Shown: piece after piece, positions 1-12,167 of the stretch | Position numbering within the stretch: the first letter of the stretch is position 1 | How the letters are laid out: every line of letters starts with the position of its first letter | Assembly (NCBI GenBank): GCA_033439795.1 | Contig: JAUTDP010000009.1 | Coordinates: 3,162,001 to 3,226,000, forward strand | Length of the DNA: 64,000 nucleotides | Reading direction: 5' to 3' | From: Sordaria brevicollis | Taxonomy: Eukaryota > Ascomycota > Sordariomycetes > Sordariales > Sordariaceae | The notes under the pieces: generated by a model | Database searches by the model: none | What the model saw: only the letters and a program-made list of their open reading frames with translations | What the model was told of the DNA's origin: nothing | Translations under genes and position numbers: made by a program

Positions 1-253
1 TTTGCATAGGCGGATAGACGGATAGATTAGATGGACATGGCTGGGATAGATTAGATAGCATTGTGGTCCGGCGTTGACTTTTTTGGGTTATATCCGGCAA
101 TTGTTTCTATAGAAATCATAGAGTTAGAATAGAAAGCTTTAGACGTTCTTCCTCTTTCCAGAAAATGTTGTCGTGAACTGTTTATTGGCACTTGACGATG
201 ATGCCAGGGATGGAGGAATTACTGTTCCATGTCAGTCAGTCAAGGTTGGATTT

Positions 254-740
254 CTATTCTGACGGAAGCTTCAGTACTTGGACCATTTCGATGAGGACTT
301 GCCCCGCTGGATCATCAGGCACCGCACGATACATGTCCAAAAGACGCCACCAGTTCATCCCATACATACATGTAGGGAACATGACGTGGACATGCCCGCC
401 CGGAACTTCAAGAATTCAAGATCTCGAAAACTTTGAAGACGACTTCCTTGGAACTGCTGTTGTCAATCAGGACATCATACACTTCTCAATAGAGCAAGTC
501 TTTTTGCCCAAGACCGTCGGTTGGGGTAGGGTTCTTGTTGGATCTTCTTTGTTTGATGGATGCATGGTGGCCAATGGTACTGGACACTATCGGTACTTGT
601 TCCTGAACTACCATCAGAGGTCGGCGAATCCTGACAGAACCACGGCACGTTGCGTAGAGGTATGCTTTCGTTATCAAGGATGCGTCGGAAGTGAAGGTCG
701 CCGAGAAGACATCGTGATCGAGCAATCACCTCTAGCTCCG
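254..740 (-). pseudogene. possible decayed protein-coding gene, 3' part
   Basis: I do not recognise a family. On the minus strand a coherent C-terminal stretch reads EVPGGHVHVMFPTCMYGMNW, then RLLDMYRAVPDDPAGQVL, and stops at 254-256. Just upstream another coherent stretch (YDVLIDNSSSKEVVFKVFEI) lies in a different frame. The two would join if one unit of the near-perfect 8-bp tandem duplication at 407-422 (TTCAAGAA-TTCAAGAT) were absent. Further upstream, coding-like text appears in yet another frame with in-frame stops. I read this as a gene broken by small insertions. An unspliced or spurious reading cannot be excluded without homologues. Confidence 0.28.
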
Positions 741-856
741 ACTTTACGTTCTCTTGATTGTTGTTGGTAGATGTAAGTATCCTCGAATACCAATGCCGAC
801 AGGCTTCTTGCCATCCCGTAGAGACAGACACTGGAGGATGATGTACCTTGGCCTCC

Positions 857-1826
857 GAAGAGTGATTTAAGAACCACTAGGTGTATTGGAGGTCCCATGT
901 GTCTCTAGGAAAAAGTCGTAAAAACCAGGACGTTGTCTACCGGTCTGCTGGAGAAGCGTGGTCAGAACGGTTGTTACACTCTAGGGTTCTTTGCAGCAGG
1001 ACAGCTTCGACTCGGCTCGATTCGCTACCAGATGCCAGCAACAGCTTGATCAGTGTTTCGATTACTCAACCAAAAGATAGGCCAGATAAAGTACTGGCTC
1101 TTTCAATGTTTCTTTTACGTCGTTTCTCATGGTTTGTCAACTTATCGTTTGAGTGTAGACCTTGGCAGACAAGCCAGCGGTTCATTATACCGAGGAGGCT
1201 TCGATCACACGGATTGGAGATGTATCTGAAGGACTCTCAAAACAACGGTTTATGGCGGAACATCCACTTCATTTGGCAGGATGGTCTTGGACTCTTGGTA
1301 AGGTCTGAGCTGGAAGTCGAATTAGCAATGCTGTCGTCGTAACACGGGGGGTAGTGGGAGTATCTTGAAGCTGGAAACGACGGGACGAGAGACGAGTTCT
1401 ATTGACCTGTGCTCCGTAGCTGGTTTATGATTCAACCATCTTGGGGCTCCGAGCTGATATTGGAATTGGCAACAGAAGGATGACGGACAGCAGAAGGTTG
1501 TCCAGGTCAGACAAACGACAGCAAGATTAGAGTTGATGTGGCGGTACGTACCTCTCAAAGCGGGGAAGTTCAGTGAGAGTTGGAGAAGCGGTAGAGTCAC
1601 ACACCTGGGGTGAACACAGAAGCACAGCCGAAATGGGAAAATGCACTGCCTCAGCCAGCTGCATGATTGGTTGGCTGGGAGCTTGCAGTGGAGCATCTTG
1701 TCATTGTCTCACCCCACTTTTGAGACCACCACCAGATCGCGATCCACTTGTTGGACAGCACTGTAACTCTTGCCCTGGAAGGCTGACGCTGGCTGACAAC
1801 CCCGCCAATTCGGGACGTCTATTTCT
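857..1826. other. no gene recognised; leader of the bZIP gene at its right end
   Basis: Open frames here are short and lack family motifs. The right end (about 1,830-1,890) is strongly pyrimidine-rich, typical of fungal 5' leaders and of tracts before intron acceptors. A consensus-like donor (GTACGT) occurs at 1,543 and an acceptor-like CTCCAG ends at 1,892, so the bZIP gene may have an upstream exon or a leader intron. The start codon of that gene could not be placed. Confidence 0.4.
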
Positions 1827-3005
1827 TTGCCTCTCTTGGTCCATTTCTCTCCTTCTCAAATCTTCTTCTTTTCTTCATCATCAACACTCCAGTCTGGTGA
1901 CTCGGACTGGCACGACCGTTTGTATTTAACCGCATCCAGACAAACATCTCCCGGCCTCGAAAGAGAGGCCGCTTCTACCTTGCAAGAATGGCCGCCGCAG
2001 CATGCTCAGCAGCCGCCGCCGTCCGCTTCTCTGTTGTCTTCTTCCAGCCATCAATACTCCTATGACTTTGACTTTTCTTGCGACGACTTTCAACTAAGCG
2101 ACCTCGATTCTCTTCAACAACAACAAGACTTTAATTGGGCCGACCCTCTACTGTTTCCCGACACTCAAGATCTGACATCTCTTGCTACCTTTTCCACTTG
2201 CGACACTGCTTCCACGACAGTATCACCCTTTGCGCCGTCACTACCTTTATCAGCTACACCTTCGCCACTCCTCCCCGACACCAACGACATCATCATCTCT
2301 TCGACAACTCTTACACCTGATCTATTCCAAGGCTGGGCCGACCCTTTACCCTCGGCACCACCCCAACCGTCGATGCACCTTTCCCTCGACCACCACCACC
2401 TTTCCTCTGACGACCCCTACGCCGCCGCTTCCCTCAGCCATGTCACCGACACGCTCTCCACCACCATGGGCCTGACCATGCCAAGTGGGCGAGACATGGA
2501 CAACATCTATCGAACGTCCAGTAACAGCGGCAGCAGCATGGGCTACCACCGTGACCCCTCAACAACCCCTCCAACCTCCCACTCCTCCAACTCCCCCCCA
2601 ACCGGCCCAACCACCTGCCAAGGGACATACTACCCCGGCCTAACCCTCCCCTCTCCCCCCTCCACCTCGTCTTCTTCTGTCTCAAAACCCAAGCGCGGCC
2701 GACCACCCGGTCCCAAGCCCTCAAAATCCCAAAAACGCCCTCTTCTTTCTTCTCCCTCTGCCCCCACTGCTGGTGAGGGGGAAGAACAACAAACAGACGA
2801 CGAAGACATCCTGATCAAACGCCAGCGCAACAACATTGCGGCCAAGAAATATCGGCAGAAGAAGATTGATCGGATCCAGGAGCTCGAAGAGGAGGTGGAG
2901 GTGATTAAGAAGGAAAGAGAGGAGTTGAGGCTGATGTTGGCGAAGAGGGATGCGGAGGTGGGGATGTTGAGGGAGATGTTGGTTATGGCTAAGGGGGGGC
3001 GGTAA
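1827..3005 (+). CDS. bZIP transcription factor with AT-hook (GCN4/IDI-4-like)
   Basis: This is a nuclear DNA-binding regulator. The C-terminal bZIP has basic region RQRNNIAAKKYRQKK (Asn-x2-Ala-Ala-x3-Arg signature, with Tyr before the Arg) followed by heptad leucines and hydrophobics (IQELEEEVEVIKKE...LRLMLAKR...VGMLREML), ending within about 10 residues of the stop. An AT-hook-like KRGRPPGPKPSKSQKRP lies about 40 residues before it. The N-terminal two thirds is a Ser/Thr/Pro/Asp/Gln-rich, acidic activation-type region (for example DFDFSCDDFQLSDLDSLQQQ). The layout resembles GCN4/IDI-4-type factors of Sordariomycetes; this is from memory and the target genes are unknown. The frame is open from 1,827, which is a TTG, and the first in-frame ATG is at about 2,373, well inside clearly coding sequence. 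The true start is therefore probably in an upstream exon, with 1,893 a plausible exon edge. Stop is at 3,003-3,005. Confidence 0.85.
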   Translation: MPLLVHFSPSQIFFFSSSSTLQSGDSDWHDRLYLTASRQTSPGLEREAASTLQEWPPQHAQQPPPSASLLSSSSHQYSYDFDFSCDDFQLSDLDSLQQQQDFNWADPLLFPDTQDLTSLATFSTCDTASTTVSPFAPSLPLSATPSPLLPDTNDIIISSTTLTPDLFQGWADPLPSAPPQPSMHLSLDHHHLSSDDPYAAASLSHVTDTLSTTMGLTMPSGRDMDNIYRTSSNSGSSMGYHRDPSTTPPTSHSSNSPPTGPTTCQGTYYPGLTLPSPPSTSSSSVSKPKRGRPPGPKPSKSQKRPLLSSPSAPTAGEGEEQQTDDEDILIKRQRNNIAAKKYRQKKIDRIQELEEEVEVIKKEREELRLMLAKRDAEVGMLREMLVMAKGGR

Positions 3006-6000
3006 ATGGGGGAGACGGGAAGGGACGTACCTGGGATTTTCTTTTGGAGGGGGGTTGTGGTTTGGTGTTGGGTGATATGGGTGGGATAACTGGTGATGGA
3101 CGTGGTGGATATTTGGAGGGGATGGATGACTGTTAGCAAGCGTTTTTTTTCGAGAGGGAAGGGATATACTAGGGATGGAGGATCATGAACTCGAGACTCA
3201 GACGATGTCGGCTCTTCTTAATTGACAATGATTTTTTTTTCCGCATCACAGCTTTGATCGTGACTGTTTGGAATAGGGAACGTGGTTTGCATCATGGTGA
3301 TTCTGATCTGCGTTTGTGTTTGGCCTTGACTAACCTCTTGTCAACTTCATTGTTCTCGGCGACATAGCTTGGTGGTTACAGCTGTGATATGAGGCTCCAA
3401 CGCACCGAACTTGTGTTTCGATACCTATCTGGGGCTTCTGGGCCGTCTACGTGAAGCTATTTACAACTTCCATATCCCACCAAATGCCCATCAAAACCCC
3501 TAACCCACGGTCTTCAAATTGTCAAAACATGATGAATCATAGCTGGTCATCTACCATCACCGTTTATCACTATACGATCGAGGTAGCACGCCGGGGGTTT
3601 ATTGAGTGCCATTGCATCGTTTAAATTGACCCTTCACTCTTCTACTAGAGCCTCAAATGCAGGAACACTGGACAATATCCCATCGGCGAACCTGAAAAAG
3701 CTGGCCGGAAGAGCTGGTGTCGGGATTAACTCCGGCATCGAACTCTGGCCAAGACACATGTTCCAGTATATCGAATATGGAATGGCATGAAGTTCCGACT
3801 CAGGGTAGGTCTACCGTTTCATCTGCTGCAGATCTTGATCACCACGATGAATAACGAACGAAATGAGTTACGTTTCTGTTTTTTGTACAGATATCGTCGA
3901 GCAGATTACCGACGTCTTTGACCTCGTTGCTGAGGGTAGACAAATGGGAATGGGAACCGACCCAGTTTATGCTGCTATGGTGACTTAGACAAAAAGGACA
4001 GAGCACGGCATGCACGGGCCATCACTAACAGAGCACCAGCAATAACTTACGTAAATGTGTTAGTAACCAAACCCGAAGCAATACGAGCTGGCAAACTTCC
4101 AAGTCAAGGCATCAACTTCACAGCACCAAAAACACTATCACCATTCCAATCTCAGAATTCAGACGAAGCTTACACATCCCATCCCATCCCACTGTTTCTC
4201 TTCTCCCTTCTCAAACTTGAGAAAATATGAGATTTGCATCAGCATTGGACCATGGGTAAAGCACTCTCACCGACGTCCGAAATACGAAGCACTTATTGGC
4301 CCCTCCCTAGATGGCTGCCACAGAAAGCGGGCTGGAGGCGGGATGATAAAAAGTGATGTGGAATGACACGGGATGAACCAGCGTGATTGAAAATGACTGA
4401 AAATGATTCATCGCAAATCATTCCTACACCCACCCCTAGCCGTACATCCCAGCTTTGAGAGAAATTGGGGTAAAAGCGGGCCCAGACAAGCAAAAGTGGG
4501 ACTTTGGTGGGGAGCGGACGGGAGACTTTTATCCCTTTTTGGAATAGCGCGTTTTAGAGGGGGGACTTGTGTAAGTGAGCGGGCGCACGACCCGAGACAT
4601 TGAAGAAAGAGTGAGAGACGCCGCTTTGTGATACTTTGGCTGAGGAAAGGGTTTTGCTGGAAAGGGGAAACACTCGTTATTAGGCTCAGCAGCTAGAATC
4701 TTGAGCCGTTGGAACTTTGGTTGCTGGGTGAAGCTGAGCAAGGTCCATCGTTCCCGTTGGTTATCGGAGTTAACGCCCTGAAACCTGTCAACTGTCAGAT
4801 GCTAACCGCACTTACCTCGAGGGGCTCAGATTCGAATTCGGCCATATCTCAGCTGCAAGAGACATTCCGGAGCTGGCGGGTGAGAATCATGTCCAGAACC
4901 CATCGTGGCGTCAGCATCCCAAACCCGAGCCTGCCAGCCTGGAAGCCTGGAAGCAGAATGGAAAACAACCCAAGCGGATGGAAGCAAGACCCAAACACCT
5001 CGTTTTCGATGACCTGATGCAGTGAGACTTGGCCGTGTAACCGTCAATCGTGGGTCGCGGGATGATGTTGAAGGGAGTTGATTTCTAATGTCCTCCGTTG
5101 TCAATCTGTTACACGGGGTTAGGTGTCAGGCGTTTAAGGTTATCGCTCTTCATCGTGTCTGCACATTATCAATTGATGCCATGTCGTGATACTGAAGATT
5201 CTCTGTGAGATTGCTGGGTTCAAGGGTTCGGTGATAAGAAGTGATTGACAATTTGGGGATGACGATGGCATAAGTTAATCAAGTTCGAGTTTGTCCGGTT
5301 GTTGAGAATCATGGGCAGGCGATGGGTTTCAAAGAGAAGTCAAGGTTGATTGTGCGAAGAAGAGAGTTTTATGTTTACTTTTTCCTTCTAAATCCAAGCG
5401 CTATCATTCTGGTCTATCTTGACATTTCGAGGCTCATCATGATCAAAATCCCTCCGTTCTTCAGCTTAACAGCTCCGGCATTGGAGTCCGGGAAGGAGGT
5501 TTTGGTGATCGGTAGAGGACGACGGCATTCAGTCCGGCTTCTTGATGTCTATCTTCCAGGACTGCAAGGTGCCAGTCAACTGCGAAGCGCACAAAGCGGC
5601 CGTGTGAGGGATGTGAGGCCGGCTATCTGAGACAGTGGCAGCGGCTGCTCGTGGCTGTCTGTGAGGCCCAGGGCTTTTCTGTGAGGTGCTGTGGTGTTGG
5701 CGCGGCAGGGGTCCAAACTCCAAAAGCGGGTGAGATTGTTTTCCTCTTTTGGGCTTATAAATTCAGCCTCTCTCGTCAATGTCCCCCCCACACCAAGTTC
5801 AACCTTGTCTTATCTTTTTCTTCGTTCTTTTCTTAAGGACAACCGCAATTTGCACCTTGTTTCGGCCCAATTCGTTCCCGTCGACAAGCCAAGGTGCAAT
5901 GCCGCAATGAGTCAAAATGAAGACGCAAGAGGATCAACATCTTTCATTTGTCAGACCCTTTTCCCGACCAAAGATCCAATGGTAACCCACGAGACAACAT

Positions 6001-7067
6001 CACAAACGATGAATTAAAGTTTTGTGAGAGGTTCTGCAAACAGGCAGTGGCCGGGAGATAACCGGCCTTTTCGGACATTGCCATCGAGAGTTTTCATTGG
6101 TTGGGGTGCGTTTGTTAACTGCGTCAAAAGGCACAGACCACATCGGACTGACAACAGCACGACATCTCACATCTGCGACGAGCACATTTGCATGCTCATA
6201 CATGCATGGGAAAGGCAGAATGGACGACATTGACCGTCAAGGCTGAGATAATCATGACCCTGCTGAGGCGTATTCCGCATTCAGTAGGCCGTCTCTCTCC
6301 GTTACTCTTCGGATGCCATGGCTGTCTCTTCTCAAGGCAATCCGTGCCGTTGCTGGCCTCCATCATTTCCTAATCCAGGTGGAGATCAATGTTCGACTCT
6401 CCGTGATGACAATTCAAAGGGTCTACAACAGCAACGGGTGTGTAACCAGGGGGATGGATTGCATCCGATATATACTCGTCGACATGTCGTCGTCCCATGG
6501 TCCTCGTTGATCATGTCTATCGACGGTTGACTTGGAACTCGGACGGCCTCGACATTAGACTGACTCTAGTATCTGCATACACTGAGACAACAGTTTGTAT
6601 CGACACTGTTCAAGAAGCAAAGCCATAGAAAGCCCCTTGAAAAGCGCAACAGCAGTCCTTCCTCCCTCAAATTGCCGGGGGACTTTCCGACTTTTCAGCC
6701 CTTTTGTTTCTTTCTCCTTTTTCCCTTTTTGGAACTTTTCCACATCCAAAGGCCTTGATTGGTCTATACCCAAAACCCATCAAGGGAAGGCACGCTGGTT
6801 GTGTCGTTGGAACTTTCCCTCAGAGTAAAAGTCGGAGAGATAAAGTAAGACCCGTTCCTTCCTTCCTTCCTTGACACAGCATCGGACATTCAGGCTGACA
6901 GACAGCTCCTTCCTTCCACAGAGCAAAAGTTCTCCGCTTGATTTTTTCTGTCTCCCTTCCTTCCTTCTTTCTGTCAAAATATTTCACCGACACACAACAT
7001 CACCCCCGAGTCCATCTACGTGCAACACCAAACGCAGGAACCATCCTGACAACAGTCACCGGCCAAC
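3006..7067. other. 4-kb gene-free interval between bZIP and ABC transporter genes
   Basis: No open frame shows a recognisable domain or coherent coding text. The right end is the presumed promoter and leader of the transporter. It includes short TTCC repeats (about 6,857-6,872 and 6,957-6,966) and CT-rich stretches before the ATG. A TATA-like CTTATAAATT at about 5,753 is followed by CT-rich DNA, which could mark an unannotated transcript, but nothing coding follows it. Confidence 0.5.
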
Positions 7068-10000
7068 ATGCTCGGCCACCAGTCCGAGGAGGCATACCGT
7101 CGAAGTGCCGCCTACACCCTCCCCCACGAACTCCACCACCGTCAAGATCGCGACTACACCCGCTACGAGTACCCAGACGACAACGACAACAACAACCGCC
7201 CAGACCTCCAAGCATCAATATCCCACAATGGCACCTGGGGCGAGCGCGATGTCGGCGGCCCAGTCGACCGAGACGCAGCCATGCAAGACTTTGAGGAGCT
7301 ACGCCAAGGTCTCTCGCGCCTGACCAGGGAACGATCAACCAGATCCAAGGCATCAAAACCAGCAACATCCCGCCCCGCCTCCAGAGCCAGCGGAAGAAGA
7401 CCAGACGGCCTGTTCAAGCGGCTGTCCGTCGCCATGAGCAACGCCACCCGCCCACGAGAGCGAGGAGAAGAGTCGGACGCCGAGGAAAGCGACGGCGAGG
7501 TTCTGTCCAGCGAGCGGAACAGCGACGAGGATTTCCACCTAGAGCAGTTCATGCGCGACGGCCATCTCGAGAAGCGCAACGAGGCTGGCGAGTCTACCAA
7601 GAGGGTTGGGGTGGTGTTCAAGAACCTTACTGTTAAGGGTGTTAGCACTGGTGCGACGTTTGTGAGGACGCTGCCTGAGGCGGTCTTGGGGACTTTTGGT
7701 CCTGATCTTTATCGCATCCTGGGCAATTATTTCCCTGCTTTGCGGTTTGGTCGCAAGCCGGAGTTGAGGACGTTGCTTAACGACTTCACGGGTGTGGTTC
7801 GCCATGGAGAGATTATGCTGGTTCTTGGAAGGCCGGGGAGTGGGTGTAGTACCTTTCTCAAGGTCATTGCTAATAACCGCGTGGGTTATGCTGCTGTGGA
7901 GGGAGAAGTCCATTACAGCGGCATCTCGGCGGAGGAAGTGGCCAGGAAGTATCGTGGGGAGGTTGTCTACAATGGCGAAGACGACTTGCATTTGCCCACC
8001 TTGACTGTCGAGCAGACCCTCAAGTTTTCGCTGCTCAACAAGACCAAGAAGCGGCTGCGGGGTGATATGGAGCTGATTGTATCGGCACTGCTCAAGATGT
8101 TTGCCATGTCGCACACTCGCCATACCATTGTCGGCGATGCCTATGTTCGTGGTGTCTCAGGCGGCGAGCGCAAGCGTGTTTCTATCCAGGAGTCGCTGGC
8201 CACCAAATCGTCGGTCGTCTGCTGGGACAATTCTACCCGCGGTCTTGATGCCTCAACGGCCCTCGACTATGCCCGCTCTCTGCGCATCATGACCGATGTC
8301 AGCGACCGCACCACCATCACCACGCTGTACCAAGCCGGCGAGGGCATCTACGAGCTTATGGACAAGGTCCTCGTCATCGACGAAGGCCGCATGCTCTACC
8401 AAGGCCCAGCATCCAAAGCAAGACAGTACTTCATCGACCTCGGCTTCTACGCCCCTCCTCGCCAAACCACCCCCGACTTCCTCACCTCCATCTGCGACCC
8501 CAACGCTCGTCACTTCCGCGAAGGCTGGAAAGACCGCTGCCCCAAAACAGCCAAAGACCTCGAAAGGGCCTTCCTCGCCAGCGACGCCTACCAAGACGTC
8601 CTGGCCGACGTCCGCAACTACGAGTCCCACCTCCTCAAAACCAACCACGCCGACACCCACGCCTTCAAGGAATCCGTCTCCTCCCAAAAATCCCGCCGCG
8701 TCTCGGACGAGTCCAACTACACCGTCTCCTTCTTCAAGCAAGTCGCCGCCTGCACCCGCCGCGAGGCCTGGCTGGTCTGGGGCGACAAGCAAGAGCTGTG
8801 GACCAAGTTCTTCATCATCGTTAGCAACGCTCTTGTCGTCAGTTCGCTCTTCTACGACTCGCCCCAGGACACCTCCGGCGCCTTTATGCGAGGCGGCACC
8901 GTGTTTTTTAGTATTGTCTTCCTCGGCTGGCTGCAAATGTCGGAGCTGATGAAAGCTGTCAGCGGGCGGGCGGTTGTTGGACGACACCGGGCGTATGCCT
9001 TTTACCGGCCATCAGCTGTCAACCTCGCTCGCGCCATCATGGATTTCCCGCTGTTGCTGGTCCAGGTTATCATCTTCAGTCTGATTGTCTACTTCATGAC
9101 CGGCCTTGATCGACAACCCGGCAAGTTCTTTACCTATTGCTTGTTCAACTTTACGACTACCTACTGTCTGACGGCTCTCTACCGGATGTTTGCCGCCCTG
9201 TCCCCCTCCATCGACGACGCGGTGCGGTTTGCCGGTCTGGCGCTGAACCTGGTCGTCATGTACTGCGGCTACGTCATCAGCAAGCCCGTCATGCTCGGCG
9301 AGAAGATTTGGTTTGGCTGGTTGTACCACGTCAGTCCGGTTAGTTACTCGTTCGAGGCTGTCTTGTCGAATGACTTCCACGGACGGGAGATGCGGTGTTC
9401 GGCTGAGATGTTGGTCCCCCAGGGGCCGGGTATTCGGCAGCAGAACCAGGGGTGTACGTTACCTGGTGGTCGGCCTGGTGATGACAGGGTTAGTGGGGAT
9501 GCGTATCTGGCTAGTCAGTTCAAGTACAGTTCTGGGCATGTGTGGAGGAATTGGGGCGTTATTATCGCTTTTGCGGTTTTGTATCTGCTGGTCACGGTGT
9601 TGGCGACTGAGAAGTTGTCGTTTGTTGGTGGTGGCGGCGGTGGTGCGCTGGTGTTTAAGAAGTCTGACAGGAAGAAGAAGCAGTTGGGTCTTGCTAAGGG
9701 AAAGCATGATGAAGAGAAGGGTTCGCGGGGTTCTTCGACGGAGGATGTTGGAAACCAGACTCCCAATGGCCCGTCTCGCAAGGATATTGAGGGGACGATT
9801 GAGAAGTCGGAGAAGGTGTTTACTTGGGAGAACGTCACTTATACTGTCCCTACCCCGATGGGCCCCAAGCGGTTGTTGAACAAGGTGTCGGGGTATGCCA
9901 AACCGGGTGTTATGGTTGCTTTGATGGGTGCTTCGGGAGCTGGCAAGACCACGCTGCTGAATACGTTGTCTCAACGCCAGACTGTTGGTGTTGTTACTGG

Positions 10001-12167
10001 CGACATGCTGGTGGACAACAAACCGCTTGGCACCGACTTTCAGCGCAGCACCGGTTTCGTCGAGCAAATGGACTTGCATGATGAGTCGACCACCATCCGT
10101 GAAGCACTCGAGTTCTCTGCCTTGCTTCGTCAATCACGCGACATCCCCAAGGCTGAAAAGCTGGCCTACGTCGACAGCATCATCAGCCTCCTCGAGCTGG
10201 AAGACATCCAAGACGCCATCATCTGTTCCCTGGGAGTTGAGCAAAAGAAGCGGTTGACCATCGGTGTCGAACTAGCTGCTAAGCCATCCCTCTTGCTCTT
10301 CCTGGATGAACCCACCAGCGGCCTCGACTCCCAATCGGCAATGTCCATCGTCCGTTTCCTGCGCAAGTTGTGTGCTGCCGGCCAAGCCATCGTCTGCACC
10401 ATCCACCAACCGTCCTCCGATCTGATCCAGGAGTTCGACAAGATCCTGGCCCTGAACCCCGGCGGTAACGTCTTCTACTTTGGTCCCGTCGGCGAAAACG
10501 GTTCGGCCGTGGTCAACTACTTTGCCGCTCGCGGAGTCGAGTGTCCCCCCGGCAAGAATGTCGCTGAGTTTCTTTTGGAGACGGCAGCCAAACCCCATCG
10601 TCGCGTCGACGAAGATGGCAAAACCCGTCGCGTCCAATGGTCGACCGAGTGGAAAGAGTCCGCTGAATACCGCCAGGTGTTGACAGAGATTGAGCATATC
10701 AAAAAGACTCGCTCTCTTGCCGCCCAGCTTTCTCCCACCACCACTTCCCCGACCGTTGAGCACGAATTCGCCGCCCCAACCCCCCTCCAAGCCTACCTCC
10801 TAACCAAACGCATGTTCATCCGCCAATGGCGCGACCCATCCTACCTCTACGGCCGCCTCTTTATTTCGCTAGTAATGGGCATCTTCAACGGCTTCACCTA
10901 CTACCGCATCTCCTCCCCCAGCCGCTCCCACCCTCTCTCCCTCACCGAGCTCCAAAACACCCTTTTCACCGCCTTCCTAATAATCATGATCCCCACCACC
11001 GTCCTCAACGCCGTCCTGCCCAAATTCTACATGTCCCGCTCATTATGGGAAGCCCGCGAGCACCCTTCTAGGATCTACGGCTGGGTGGCGTTTTGTACGG
11101 CGGAGATATTGAGTGAGATACCCGGCAGCGTGGTGGCGGGGACCATCTACTTTCTGGCTTGGTACCTCCCCACCGGCCTTCCCCGCTCTTCTTCCCCCTC
11201 TGGTCCCTCAGGTGGTGCAGAAAGCGCAATCTACATCTGGCTCATGACTGTTAGTTTCATGCTCTTCATCGCCAGCTGGGGACAGTGGATTTGCTCCTTC
11301 GCCCCTTCCTTCGCCGTCATAACAAACGTGTTACCGTTTTTTTTGGTCATTTTCTGCTTGTTTAATGGCGTGGTGGTTAGTTGGGAGCAGATGAATGCCG
11401 CGTGGAGGTGGTGGTTATACTACTTAAATCCGGCGACGTACTGGATTGGCGGGGTGTTGAGTGCGACGGTGAGGGGGCAGACGGTAAGGTGTGCTGGGGA
11501 GGGGGAGATGGCGGTTTTTGTGACGCCGCGGGGGGAGGGGTGTGAGGGGTTTGCTGGGGGGTGGGTGGATGGGGTGGGGAGGGGGTATTTGGAGACGTTG
11601 GGAGGGGGAGGTGGTGGGGGGAATGGGACGGGGGGAGGGGGGAGAGATGTGGGTATTGTCCGTATAAAAATGGGGGAGAGTATTTGGAGAGTTTGAATGT
11701 GAGGGAGGGGGAGATGTGGAGGGATTTTGGGATTTTTGTGGGGTTTTGTGTTAGTAATTGGTTGTGAGTATTGCTTTTCCTTTTCTCTTTTCCCTTGCCC
11801 ACCTCCTTTCCCCTTTTCCTTGGTCTTGAGCTTGGGTGGGAGCTTGATCTTGAGCTCGAGGTTGAGCTTGAGGTTGACCTTGAGGTTGACCTTGAGGTTG
11901 ACCTTGAGGTTGACCTTGAGCTTCACCCTTGAGGAGCTTCACCCTTCAGAGTTGGAAGTGGTGCTATTGTGCTATTAAGGACAGTTGCTAACGATGATGA
12001 CAAAAAAAAATAGGCTGGTCTACTTCTTCATCTACACCGTCCGCGTCAAGGGATGGTCGTTCGGTTTCGGTCTCGTCGGTAGAGTCGCCGGAGCAGTTGT
12101 TGGGACTTTGAAGGATACCGTCGGTGGCCTTTTTGGGAGAAAGGAGAAGGATGGTGAGAAGAACTGA
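7068..12167 (+). CDS. PDR-type ABC multidrug efflux transporter (SNQ2/CDR-like), two exons, one apparent frameshift
   Basis: This is an ATP-driven plasma-membrane exporter of drugs and hydrophobic compounds, with reverse topology (NBD-TMD)x2. NBD1 has Walker A GRPGSGCSTFLK (about residue 254), signature VSGGERKRVS (about 362) and Walker B CWDNSTRGLDAST (about 383). TMD1 spans about 560-860. NBD2 has Walker A GASGAGKTTLLNTL (about 954), the PDR-specific LGVEQKKRLTIGVEL (about 1,055) and Walker B LLLFLDEPTSGLDS (about 1,075). TMD2 starts near 1,245. The ATG at 7,068 has context CAACATG. A GTGAGT donor at 11,764, branch GCTAAC at 11,987-11,992 and TAG acceptor at 12,013 define an intron; exon 2 encodes the last membrane segment (LVYFFIYTVRVKGWSFGFG). 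The uncorrected frame stops at 11,696 (1,542 residues). Family-like text (CGYCPYKNGGEYL, then MWRDFGIF) continues one frame over, as if one G were missing from the runs at 11,630-11,642. With one base added, the splice phase and stop fit exactly (1,616 residues). Confidence 0.93.
11764..12013 (+). repeat. intron of the ABC transporter gene carrying a 12-bp minisatellite
   Basis: A 250-bp GT-AG intron. Its middle (about 11,825-11,940) is built from tandem 12-bp units of the type TTGAGGTTGACC, with four near-identical copies at about 11,868-11,917 and diverged units (TTGAGCTCGAGG, CTTCACCCTTGAGGAG) on either side. The splice signals lie outside the array. Copy number is likely to vary between isolates. 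Confidence 0.8.

Noticed and set aside
192..770. 192-codon plus-strand open frame at the left edge
   Set aside because: No motif and lies opposite the more coherent minus-strand segments.
8253..9380. Long antisense frames within the ABC transporter
   Set aside because: They are mirror frames of a GC-rich conserved coding region; their translations are low-complexity and match no family.
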